DNA from: Rhizobium sp. Root482
GTDB lineage: Bacteria > Pseudomonadota > Alphaproteobacteria > Rhizobiales > Rhizobiaceae
Direction of reading: 5' to 3'
Length of the DNA stretch: 64,000 nt
NCBI RefSeq assembly: GCF_001426565.1
Contig: NZ_LMFA01000005.1
Coordinates: forward strand, 79,718 to 143,717
This document shows positions 8,795 to 16,512 of the stretch, one piece after another (the stretch's first letter is position 1; the number at the start of each line of letters is the position of its first letter). The notes under the pieces were generated by a model. That model saw only the letters and a program-made list of their open reading frames with translations. It was not told the DNA's origin and searched no databases. The position numbers were made by a program, and so were the translations under genes.

Positions 8795-9651
8795 GCCGCC
8801 GCCTCGCCGTCGGTCACCAGTTCTGGCAGGATCTTGCTGAAATCGACCCCTGCCGCGAAGGAACCGACCCAACCGATGCGCGTTCCCACCGGATCGGCAA
8901 AATTGAAATAGCGAAACTGCAGGCTCCAGCGCGGCATGGCCGAGACGTTGTGGCCACCCTGGTGCATGGTCAGGAAGTCCATCAGTATCAGGTCGCCCGG
9001 CTGCGTCAGGGGCGCCACCGTCGGATATTTGGCCAGGCGCTCGTCGCAATTGTCCATGAACAGCGCATAGGCGCCGCTCTTGCCGTGGCCGGCATCGTCC
9101 CGGTAGACCGGGATCAGCCCTTCCGCATGGGAACCTTCGGCGATCTGGACAGGCCCCATCTCTTGAGTAACCGGCAGAAGCGGGGTCCAGAAGACGATGC
9201 CGTCGAGGCTCCTCAACTGGCCGGGAAATTCCTGGTGCCACTGGGCGCGGAACTTCTCCTCGCCGGGATTGTCGATGCGGATGCCGTAGCCGCCGGCGGC
9301 GATGCCGGGAACGGAGCCGGGCCGCAGATTTTCAAAAACCGTGGTGTTCTTCGCCTTGGTCACCAGCTGCATGAAGGCCGGGATCTGCTTGATCGCATCA
9401 TAGACCTCTCCGCCCCAGGCGCGGTTCTTGGCAATAAGCGCAGGATAGGCCTTGGTCATCGCGTTCCAGGATGTATCCGTCGGCGCATCGACCTCGTATT
9501 TGCGGCACAGAATTTCCAGGATGATGCGGATACCCTCCTGGATCGGCGCCACCTCGCGCTGCGCATCGTAGAACTGCGGCAGCATCGTATAGCCCTTGGT
9601 GTTGAATTCGTCCCTGGTTGTGGCGGGGATGATCGTCTCGTTCTGAATCAT
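8791..9651 (-). CDS. Phytanoyl-CoA dioxygenase (PhyH) family Fe(II)/2-oxoglutarate oxygenase
   Basis: A 286-residue PhyH-like oxygenase. The iron-binding facial triad is visible as H139-Q-E141 (WHQE) and a distal His230 in TMHQGGHN, with Arg241 placed to bind 2-oxoglutarate. Such enzymes hydroxylate or otherwise oxidise small molecules, lipids or sugars. Here it sits between a glycosyltransferase and a methyltransferase in one operon, so a sugar or glycan substrate is likely but unproven. I prefer ATG at 9651 because AAAGGA lies eight bases upstream; ATG at 9660 has the same sequence touching the start codon, which is too close. Confidence 0.82.
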   Translation of the reverse strand: MIQNETIIPATTRDEFNTKGYTMLPQFYDAQREVAPIQEGIRIILEILCRKYEVDAPTDTSWNAMTKAYPALIAKNRAWGGEVYDAIKQIPAFMQLVTKAKNTTVFENLRPGSVPGIAAGGYGIRIDNPGEEKFRAQWHQEFPGQLRSLDGIVFWTPLLPVTQEMGPVQIAEGSHAEGLIPVYRDDAGHGKSGAYALFMDNCDERLAKYPTVAPLTQPGDLILMDFLTMHQGGHNVSAMPRWSLQFRYFNFADPVGTRIGWVGSFAAGVDFSKILPELVTDGEAAA

Positions 9652-9690
9652 GCCTTGCATCCTTTCGATGTCGAAACGCCGGTATCGAAC

Positions 9691-10908
9691 TCAAGCCGCC
9701 TTGAAATGCTCGTTGAAGTTCAGGTTCAGTTCCTCGCCGGGCGCCAGCATCTGGTTGACGAGATGATACAGTTCAGCCGGCGTCCGGACGCCGCCGATTT
9801 CCTCGTCGAGATAGAGATGGTTGTTCGAAACGCCGGTGAAGAACATCGCCCCGGTCGGATCGGAATATTTGACCGGCTTGAAATGTTTCAGATAGCTGCC
9901 GTTCTTCCATCGTCCGAAGGCGGCACGATAGCCCTCGACGGTCCGGTCGTAATCGGCGCGGCTGCCCATGATGCCGCAGCTCAGGCCGCAAGCTTCGGCG
10001 AAGTTGGCTTCCCAGCCTTCGATGGCCTTATAGCCATAAGTTGTCCGGAACCAGTTCTGAACCTGAGCGATGCAGGCCGCAAGCCCGAGGGCGGAAGGAA
10101 ACGGAAAATCCTTCATATGCGGGTCTTCGTCGATATTGCGGCCGGTCTCGATCATGAACTGCGCGTGCGAGTCTTTGATCTTGTCGGTCATCTTGATCTT
10201 GGCGGAATTGCTTTGTGCGCAGGAGCCGAGGACCGAGAAGGGACGTTCGGAATAAAACATGTGCTCGGCGGTCACCAGCACCTTGCAGACATTCTCGAAA
10301 TCGACCACCGGATATTCGCAATATTTGCCGCCGTATTTGGCCTTGATCTTGTCCATTACCCGCTTGGAAACGGCGCCGTGATAGAAGCCAAAGGCCATGT
10401 TCGGGGTTGCCGTCTCGCCTTTCCAGGAGAAGAACTCCTTGTAAAGCCAGGCGCGCGGCAGCCGGTGGACATCGGTGCCGAGCGGTGCGGAGACATTGCA
10501 ATGGTTCGGCCTGTTGTCCGGCCAGTTATAGGTGAGCCGGCTCCAGACGAAGACGTCGACCTCGGCATGCTCCGTCTGCGAACGGACGATCACGTCGGCG
10601 ACGTTGACGTCGACATAATCGTCATCGCCGATCATGCAGACGAATTCGCCCTTTGCCGCCTCGATGCAGCGATCCCAGTTCTCCACCATCGAATAGACCC
10701 GGTCGCCCGAGGGAAGATAGGTGACGCGCGGATCGCCGATCAGGTCCGCCATGAAATCGTTCATGACCGAGGCATCGTCGGAATTGTCGGCGAAGACATA
10801 TTCGATATCGGTGCGAAGGTTCGTGAGCTGGCTTCTGATCGTTTCCTGGAAATAGGGCTGGCGGTTCCGCGAGGGCACGCAAATCGTCAGTTTCGGCTGT
10901 GCGAACAT
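9691..10908 (-). CDS. Family 2 (GT-A) glycosyltransferase
   Basis: A 405-residue glycosyltransferase. The N-terminus KLTICVPSRNRQPYF and the acidic motif GDDDYVD at residues 94-100 are typical of an active GT2 domain that binds a nucleotide sugar through a divalent metal. The C-terminal 180 residues are shared with the protein at 3236-4363, including FPFPSALGLAACIAQVQ and ELYHLVNQMLAPGEEL. The start at 10908 is preceded by GGAGAAA. It is the first gene of the GT-PhyH-methyltransferase-WbqC operon and is divergent from the chorismate mutase gene across 170 bases. Confidence 0.88.
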   Translation of the reverse strand: MFAQPKLTICVPSRNRQPYFQETIRSQLTNLRTDIEYVFADNSDDASVMNDFMADLIGDPRVTYLPSGDRVYSMVENWDRCIEAAKGEFVCMIGDDDYVDVNVADVIVRSQTEHAEVDVFVWSRLTYNWPDNRPNHCNVSAPLGTDVHRLPRAWLYKEFFSWKGETATPNMAFGFYHGAVSKRVMDKIKAKYGGKYCEYPVVDFENVCKVLVTAEHMFYSERPFSVLGSCAQSNSAKIKMTDKIKDSHAQFMIETGRNIDEDPHMKDFPFPSALGLAACIAQVQNWFRTTYGYKAIEGWEANFAEACGLSCGIMGSRADYDRTVEGYRAAFGRWKNGSYLKHFKPVKYSDPTGAMFFTGVSNNHLYLDEEIGGVRTPAELYHLVNQMLAPGEELNLNFNEHFKAA

Positions 10909-11078
10909 GAAATTTCTCCGTTTGTCGCACCCTAGCGGCATGGGCTTTCGCGAAGCTTGCCCGCGACCCTTTGGCCGGACGGGGTTTTCAAGCTTTTCAG
11001 CGGGGAGATCGCTTGGTAATGAGCCCGGACTTATTTGCGCTGCAGCAGGCGGCGGCATGAAAGCCCTGGGAGACCCCG

Positions 11079-11384
11079 ATGCCAAAAAACCCGGCAGACT
11101 GCGCCTCGATGACGGACATCCGGGTCGAGATCGATCGCCTCGACCAGGCTCTGGTCGCCCTGTTCGCCGAGCGCTGGGCCTATATCGGCCGCGCCGCCGA
11201 GATCAAGAAGGCAGCCGGGCTGAAGGCGGATATCCCTGCCCGCGTGGATGAAGTCAGGCGCAATGCCCGCGACAATGCGGCAAATGCCGGCCTCGATCCG
11301 GATTTCTACGAGGATATCTGGGCTCGCCTGATCCGCCATTCGATCGAGCGCGAACAGGTGATGCTCGGCGAAAGCGCGGACTAA
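11079..11384 (+). CDS. Chorismate mutase, AroQ type
   Basis: A 101-residue all-helical chorismate mutase, which converts chorismate to prephenate for Phe and Tyr synthesis. The signature IRVEIDRLDQALVALFAER (residues 14-32) followed by IGRAAEIKKA carries the substrate-binding Arg and Lys residues of the AroQ fold. GGGAG lies seven bases before the ATG. It is free-standing, not fused to prephenate dehydratase. It is the only plus-strand gene in this part and is flanked by sugar genes on the other strand, which is an odd place for an aromatic-pathway enzyme. An isochorismate-pyruvate lyase (PchB-like) activity cannot be excluded. Confidence 0.85.
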   Translation: MPKNPADCASMTDIRVEIDRLDQALVALFAERWAYIGRAAEIKKAAGLKADIPARVDEVRRNARDNAANAGLDPDFYEDIWARLIRHSIEREQVMLGESAD

Positions 11385-11393
11385 CGCGCTTTC
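11370..11393 (+). terminator. Weak hairpin at the end of the chorismate mutase gene
   Basis: GAAAGCGC (11370-11377) pairs with GCGCTTTC (11386-11393), an 8-bp stem with an 8-base loop that overlaps the stop codon. No T-run follows, so it is at best a weak or factor-assisted terminator, or a stabilising end structure. It lies between two converging genes. Confidence 0.35.
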
Positions 11394-11489
11394 GCCCGTT
11401 TCGTTAACCGTTCTTGGCAGCCGGCTTGCCGGTCTTGCCAGTTACCGCGACGACGACCGCTGCCGGCCGATCCGTGATCGCGCCATCGG

Positions 11490-12719
11490 CTACTTGTGTA
11501 TCGTCAGCCTCGGGACCACTGTCACGAACTTGCCACCCCAATCGTTGATATACGAAAGCTGTTGTCTGATTTCGGCCTGAAGATTCCATGGCAATATGAC
11601 CACTCTTTCGGGTTTTTCGGCTCTGAGAAAATCTTCGGTGACGACTGGAATGCGGCTGCCGGGAAGCAATGTTCCCTGCTTGGCCGGGTTCCTGTCGACG
11701 ACGAAGGAGAGGAGGTCCGGCTTGACGCCGGCGAAGTTGAGAAGCGTATTGCCCTTGGCGGCCGCACCATAGGCGGCGACCTTCAGGCCGGCGCGCCGGC
11801 TGTCGATCAGGAAGGAGAGGAAGCCGTCGCGCACGTTTTCGGCAGCCTCCTGGAAGCCGGTATAGAATCCGTCGTCAAGCATTCCGGCCTCGCGCTCGGC
11901 GGCAAGGGTCGCGGCAACCGCCGGGGTGACCGGATGCCTTCCGGTATCGCTGCGCTGCGCGAACACCCGCAGGCTGCCGCCGTGCCATGGCGTCGTTTCG
12001 ACGTCGAAGACCGCAAGCCCGTTTGCCTCGAAAACGCGGCAGACCGCCATCAGCGACAGATAAGAATAATGCTCGTGATAGGCGGTATCGAACTGCGCCT
12101 CGGCCACCATGTTGAGCAGGTGCGGAAATTCGAAGGTGGCGACGCCCTGCTCTTTCAGAAGCCGCGTGAAGCCTGCGACGAAATCATTGATGTCGGGCAC
12201 ATGGGCGAGCACATTGTTGGCCGCCATCAGGTCGGCGGCACGGCCTTCGCGCGCCAGCCGTTCGCCAAGCTCGGTACCGAAGAATTCCTCGACGATCTCG
12301 ATGCCTTTCTTTCGGGCCGCCGCCGCCGTGCTGGTTGTAGGCTCGATGCCGAGGCAGCCGATGCCCCGTTCCCTGGCATATTGCAGGAGATAGCCGTCAT
12401 TGGCGGCGATCTCGACAATGTGAGAGGCCTGCGTCAGGCCGAAACGGGCCTGCATGTCGGTGACATAGCGCTTTGCGTGATCGAGCCAGGAGGTCGAGAA
12501 GGAACTGAAATAGGCATAGCTGGAAGAAAAGAAGGTCTCGCGGGCGGCGAAATCTTCCGTCTGCACCAGCCGGCATTCGACGCAGCAGCGGATCACCAGC
12601 GGATACCAGAGTTCCGGCTTGTGGCGCTCGGCCGGATCGACATAGGAATTGGACGGCGGCGCGGTTCCGAGGTCGAGAAACGGCACCATATGGGTCGACG
12701 CGCAATGACGGCATTTCAT
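11490..12719 (-). CDS. NDP-sugar C-methyltransferase (TylC3/TcaB9-like)
   Basis: A 409-residue enzyme of the nucleotide-sugar C-methyltransferase family. The N-terminus has the zinc-site cysteines (C3, C6, then C45/C46 and C49), the SAM loop reads IVEIAANDGYLLQ, and YHEHYSYLSL is the block that carries the catalytic Glu/His in related 3-C-methyltransferases. The C-terminal domain contains KVAAYGAAAKGNTLLNF, also typical. It overlaps rfbC as ATGA, placing it in the CDP-sugar operon. The predicted reaction is methylation of a carbon next to the 4-keto group of a CDP-4-keto-6-deoxyhexose. The exact carbon is inferred, not visible. Confidence 0.85.
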   Translation of the reverse strand: MKCRHCASTHMVPFLDLGTAPPSNSYVDPAERHKPELWYPLVIRCCVECRLVQTEDFAARETFFSSSYAYFSSFSTSWLDHAKRYVTDMQARFGLTQASHIVEIAANDGYLLQYARERGIGCLGIEPTTSTAAAARKKGIEIVEEFFGTELGERLAREGRAADLMAANNVLAHVPDINDFVAGFTRLLKEQGVATFEFPHLLNMVAEAQFDTAYHEHYSYLSLMAVCRVFEANGLAVFDVETTPWHGGSLRVFAQRSDTGRHPVTPAVAATLAAEREAGMLDDGFYTGFQEAAENVRDGFLSFLIDSRRAGLKVAAYGAAAKGNTLLNFAGVKPDLLSFVVDRNPAKQGTLLPGSRIPVVTEDFLRAEKPERVVILPWNLQAEIRQQLSYINDWGGKFVTVVPRLTIHK

Positions 12720-13279
12720 GCGGCAACCCCGCGATAATCGCCCGAGACAAACGGGTGGCCAGCATCACGCGGCGAAAGACCGGCGACCGGCAGCGGCCAG
12801 TCGATGGAAAGCACCGGATCCTGCGGGTTGAGCCCGCCCTCAGCGGAAGCGGCATAGGGCTCGGAGTGTGCGTAGATCATCCTGACCTCGTCGGTCAGCG
12901 CCTGGAAACCGTGCGCAAAGCCCTTGGGAATCAGTAGCGAGCAGGCATTGTCTTCCGACAGTTCGACGGCGAAATGGCGAAGGAAGGTCGGCGAATTCTC
13001 GCGCAGATCGACCGCGACATCGAGGATGCGGCCGCGGGTGCAGGTGACGAGCTTGATCTCGGCATGCGGCGGGCGCTGGAAATGCAGGCCACGCACCGTT
13101 CCCTTATGCGCCGTCGCCGTCTCGTTCAGCTGCGCGATCGGTCCCTGCCAGCCGAAGGCGGCAAGATCCGTGGCGCAGAAAAGCCGGGAGAGAAAGCCGC
13201 GCTCGTCGGAAAGCGTCTTGCGCTGAATGACAATAAGCCCTTCGAGCGGCGTTTCCCGGGCGTCGAAACGGGCGCTCAC
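12716..13279 (-). CDS. rfbC: dTDP-4-dehydrorhamnose 3,5-epimerase family (RmlC-like) sugar epimerase
   Basis: A 187-residue cupin-fold epimerase. VRGLHFQRPPHAE carries the catalytic His, and LLIPKGFAHGFQAL and YAHSEPY are the conserved core of the RmlC family, which epimerises carbon 3 and/or 5 of 4-keto-6-deoxy nucleotide sugars. In this operon the substrate is more likely CDP-linked than dTDP-linked, because rfbF and rfbG lie directly upstream and no rmlA or rmlB is seen. The GTG start overlaps the rfbG stop as GTGA, and its stop overlaps the methyltransferase start. Confidence 0.88.
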   Translation of the reverse strand: MSARFDARETPLEGLIVIQRKTLSDERGFLSRLFCATDLAAFGWQGPIAQLNETATAHKGTVRGLHFQRPPHAEIKLVTCTRGRILDVAVDLRENSPTFLRHFAVELSEDNACSLLIPKGFAHGFQALTDEVRMIYAHSEPYAASAEGGLNPQDPVLSIDWPLPVAGLSPRDAGHPFVSGDYRGVAA

Positions 13280-14355
13280 CCGGCTGCCCTCAAAGGCTCG
13301 TCCTCGGAGGCAAGCCCGGCAAAGTCGCGGATATCGGCCAGGCAGAGATCAAGCGCCGCCTCGCCGTCCAGCTGCGCCCGGTACCATTCCATCGTCCGCT
13401 TCACCGTTTCCGCCAGCCGCCAGCGCGGCTGGTAGCCGAGATCGGCGCGTGCCCTGCCGCTGTCGAGAACCAGATAGCCGGCCTCGTGCGGCCCCTCGCT
13501 GCCATCGCCCAGCAGCATCTCGCCATCGCCGAAATGCCGTTCGGCCATTTTCAGCACGGCTCCGACGGAGGACGCTTCGCCGTGATCGGGGCCAAAATTA
13601 TAGCTCTCGACGCCGTCCGGCGTCTGCCATAGATGCTCGGCAAGGCCCATATAGCCGCCCAAAGGCTCCAGCACGTGCTGCCAGGGCCGCACCGCGCGCG
13701 GACGACGCACCTGCAGCGGCTCGCCGTTCTGCCAGGCGCGCACGGCATCGGGGATCAGCCGGTCCTCGGCCCAATCACCGCCACCGATGACATTGCCGGC
13801 CCGTGCCGTGGCAAGGCCGATGCGGCGAGCCGCGAAGAAGGAGGAGCGATAGCTTGCCGCGACGATTTCGGCCGCCGCCTTGCTGGCGCTGTAGGGGTCA
13901 TGGCCGCCGAGCGGATCGCTTTCCATGAAGGCAAGACCGGTCTCGGCATTGTGATAGACCTTGTCGGTGGTTACCACGACGATCGAGCGCACATCTTCCG
14001 AAAGGCGGAGCGCATCGAGCAGGTTGGCCGTGCCGATGACATTAACGTCATAGGTCTCGGCCGGATTGCGATAGCCCGCCCGCACCAGCGCCTGCGCCGC
14101 CAGGTGAAAGACCACTTGCGGCCGGGAGCGCAGCACATGATGGGTCACCGCATCGCGGTCGCGGATATCGAGAATGCCCGGCCCTTCCGTCTCGCCGCCG
14201 AGAAGCAGGTGCAGGGCCGGTTCGGTTTGCGGCGCCAGTGAAAGGCCCGAGACCTCGGCGCCGAGCTGGCGTAGCCAGAGACTGAGCCAGGCGCCCTTGA
14301 AGCCGGTATGCCCGGTTACCAGAACCCGTTTTCCAGTCCAGAAATTGCTTGTCAT
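13276..14355 (-). CDS. rfbG: CDP-glucose 4,6-dehydratase
   Basis: A 359-residue extended short-chain dehydrogenase that converts CDP-glucose to CDP-4-keto-6-deoxyglucose with bound NAD+. Visible are the NAD loop VTGHTGFKGAWLSLWL near the N-terminus, the STDK-like block VVTTDKVYHN, the catalytic Tyr-Lys in DPYSASKAAAE, and ARAGNVIGGGDWAEDRLIPD, which is highly typical of RfbG. I start at 14355 (MTSNFW), five bases after the rfbF stop. It is the second step after RfbF, and its product feeds the epimerase and C-methyltransferase downstream. Confidence 0.95.
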   Translation of the reverse strand: MTSNFWTGKRVLVTGHTGFKGAWLSLWLRQLGAEVSGLSLAPQTEPALHLLLGGETEGPGILDIRDRDAVTHHVLRSRPQVVFHLAAQALVRAGYRNPAETYDVNVIGTANLLDALRLSEDVRSIVVVTTDKVYHNAETGLAFMESDPLGGHDPYSASKAAAEIVAASYRSSFFAARRIGLATARAGNVIGGGDWAEDRLIPDAVRAWQNGEPLQVRRPRAVRPWQHVLEPLGGYMGLAEHLWQTPDGVESYNFGPDHGEASSVGAVLKMAERHFGDGEMLLGDGSEGPHEAGYLVLDSGRARADLGYQPRWRLAETVKRTMEWYRAQLDGEAALDLCLADIRDFAGLASEDEPLRAAG

Positions 14356-14360
14356 CGGCG

Positions 14361-15131
14361 TCACCAGCTCTTCCACGGCGGGGCGCCGCTCTGCCATAGA
14401 TTTTCGAGATAGTTCTTCTCGCGCAGCGTATCCATCGGCTGCCAGAAGCCTTCGTGGAAATAGGCCTGCAACTCGCCTTCGCTGGCCAGTCCCATCAGGG
14501 GATCACCTTCCCAGCTCGTATGGTCCGCTTCGATCCGGTCGATGCAGCGCGGCGAAAGCACGAAGAAGCCGCCATTGATGAAGCCGCCCTCGCCTTCCGG
14601 CTTCTCGATGAAGCCCTGCACCTCGGTCCCGTCCAGAAGCAGCGCGCCATAGCGGGCGGGCGGGCGCACCGCCGTCACCGTCGCCAGCTTTCCATGGTTC
14701 TTGTGGAAGGCGATCGTCGCGCCGATATCGACATTGCTGACGCCATCGCCATAGGTGAAGCAGAAGGCTTCCTCGTCCTTGAGATAGGAGGCGACGCGCT
14801 TCAGCCGGCCGCCGGTCATGGAATTCTCGCCGGTATCCACCAGCGTCACGCGCCAGTTCTCGGCGCTGCGGCGGTGGAATTCGATGCTGTTCTGCGACAG
14901 GTCGAAGGTGATATCCGACATGTGCAGGCCGTAATTGGCGAAATATTCCTTGATCATGTAGCCCTTGAAGCCACAGCAGATGACGAAGTCGCGTATGCCA
15001 TGGGCATAATAGAGCTTCATGATGTGCCAGAGGATCGGCCGGCCGCCGATCTCGATCATCGGCTTGGGCCTGAGATGGGTTTCCTCCGCGATGCGCGATC
15101 CAAGACCGCCGGCGAGAATGACCGCTTTCAT
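14361..15131 (-). CDS. rfbF: Glucose-1-phosphate cytidylyltransferase
   Basis: A 256-residue nucleotidyltransferase that makes CDP-glucose from CTP and glucose-1-phosphate. The N-terminal [18 protein letters not shown] and [19 protein letters not shown] form the nucleotide-binding site, and [12 protein letters not shown] and [12 protein letters not shown] are strongly characteristic of RfbF. It heads the CDP-sugar operon rfbF-rfbG-rfbC-methyltransferase on the minus strand, with a 293-base gap to galE upstream that probably holds its own promoter. Confidence 0.95.
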   Translation of the reverse strand: MKAVILAGGLGSRIAEETHLRPKPMIEIGGRPILWHIMKLYYAHGIRDFVICCGFKGYMIKEYFANYGLHMSDITFDLSQNSIEFHRRSAENWRVTLVDTGENSMTGGRLKRVASYLKDEEAFCFTYGDGVSNVDIGATIAFHKNHGKLATVTAVRPPARYGALLLDGTEVQGFIEKPEGEGGFINGGFFVLSPRCIDRIEADHTSWEGDPLMGLASEGELQAYFHEGFWQPMDTLREKNYLENLWQSGAPPWKSW

Positions 15132-15424
15132 GCCGTTCCCCTTCAGATGCGAGGGCCGTCGCGGTCGGAACCGTCGATGGCTGCGGGAGAAAAAGGGCAA
15201 AGGCCCGACGGATCGCCGCCTGTGAACCGCTCGTCCGGCCCCGGCCGGCGCAGCGCCCTGCATGGCGCAGCCATCGGCTCTTGCGTCAGGCGGTTGTCGG
15301 GCTGGGGTCGATTCATGATGCTCAAGGTCCGGTCAGTCTATCCTGACCAGACCCTAGAGCCTGAAACTGTCGTCAAACTGGTGCGATACGAGGTTTTGGC
15401 CGGCCAACCGTCCTCGCCCGTGTC

Positions 15425-16420
15425 TCAATAGGAGTTCTTGCGCATCAGGTGCAGTTCCCAATCGAGCGCGCTGCGGATGATGCCGGCAAGATCGTCATGC
15501 TGCGGCACCCAGCCCAATTCCCGCTTGGCAAGCGAAGGGTCGGCGACGATCATGGCCGGATCGCCCGGCCGGCGCTCCGAGAAGCTCACGGCAAAATCGC
15601 TGCCGTGCACATTGCGCACCGCGTCGAGCACTTCGAGCACCGAGAAGCCGCGCCCGTAGCCGCAATTGGCGGCCAGCGAACTGCCGCCGGCGCGCATCCG
15701 CTGCAACGCCTTCAGATGCGCCTGCACCAGGTCCCAGACATGGATATAGTCGCGGACGCAGGTGCCGTCCGGCGTCGGATAATCGGTGCCGAAGACGCTG
15801 ATCGACGGGCGTTTGCCGAGCGCCGTGGCACAGGCCACCTTGATCAGATGGGTGGCGGCTTCCGTCGACTGGCCGCTGCGCCCCTTCGGGTCGGCGCCGG
15901 CCACGTTGAAATAGCGCAACGCCGTATAGGTGAAGGCATGGGCGCTTGCCGTATCCCGCAGCATGATCTCGGTCATCAGCTTGGAGGAACCATAGGGCGA
16001 TTCCGGTTTCAGGTTGACGCTCTCCGTCACCGGTTCCAGCACATCGGGCGTTCCATAGACGGCCGCCGTCGAGGAGAAGACGAAATAGGGTATGCCCGCC
16101 TTCACGGCGCTCTCGATCAGGCTGCGCGACTTGACGGTGTTGTTGTCGTAATAACCGAGCGGGTCGGCCACCGATTCCGGCACCACGATGGAGCCGGCGA
16201 AATGAATGATGGCGTCGATCGCGTTTTCCGAGAAAATCTGCCGCATCAGCGCGGCATCGGCAATATCCCCCTCGTAAAAGCGCGCCTCGGGGGCAATGGC
16301 CCAGCGAAAGCCGGTGGACAGGCGGTCGATAACGACGACCTCCTCGCCGGCATCGATCAGCGCCCAGACCATATGGCTGCCGATATAACCGCCGCCACCC
16401 GTCACCAATACCGCCATCAT
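15425..16420 (-). CDS. galE: UDP-glucose 4-epimerase
   Basis: A 331-residue epimerase that interconverts UDP-glucose and UDP-galactose. It shows the NAD loop VTGGGGYIGSHMVWAL, the Ser/Thr block FSSTAAVYG, the catalytic YGSSK, and YFNVAGADPKG followed by DGTCVRDYIHV, all standard for GalE. The start is the first of two adjacent ATG codons (16420; 16417 is equally possible). It supplies UDP-galactose for surface polysaccharides and lies upstream of the rfbF operon on the same strand. Confidence 0.95.
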   Translation of the reverse strand: MMAVLVTGGGGYIGSHMVWALIDAGEEVVVIDRLSTGFRWAIAPEARFYEGDIADAALMRQIFSENAIDAIIHFAGSIVVPESVADPLGYYDNNTVKSRSLIESAVKAGIPYFVFSSTAAVYGTPDVLEPVTESVNLKPESPYGSSKLMTEIMLRDTASAHAFTYTALRYFNVAGADPKGRSGQSTEAATHLIKVACATALGKRPSISVFGTDYPTPDGTCVRDYIHVWDLVQAHLKALQRMRAGGSSLAANCGYGRGFSVLEVLDAVRNVHGSDFAVSFSERRPGDPAMIVADPSLAKRELGWVPQHDDLAGIIRSALDWELHLMRKNSY

Positions 16421-16512
16421 GCGCTCCCGCGTTTGTCGTTCCGCCGGGATAAAACCCGTTCGCGGGATGATTCACAAGGGCTTTGTGCGGCTCCGGAGCG
16501 GCCGGGTCGCGC

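Noticed and set aside
8725..10935. 736-codon plus-strand frame across the GT, PhyH and methyltransferase genes
   Set aside because: It lies over three minus-strand genes with clear motifs and shows no family.
11404..11589. Frame ending GKTGKPAAKNG past the methyltransferase stop
   Set aside because: I considered a frameshifted C-terminal tail of the methyltransferase, but the enzyme ends naturally (FVTVVPRLTIHK) and the tail is low complexity. No evidence of a lost domain.
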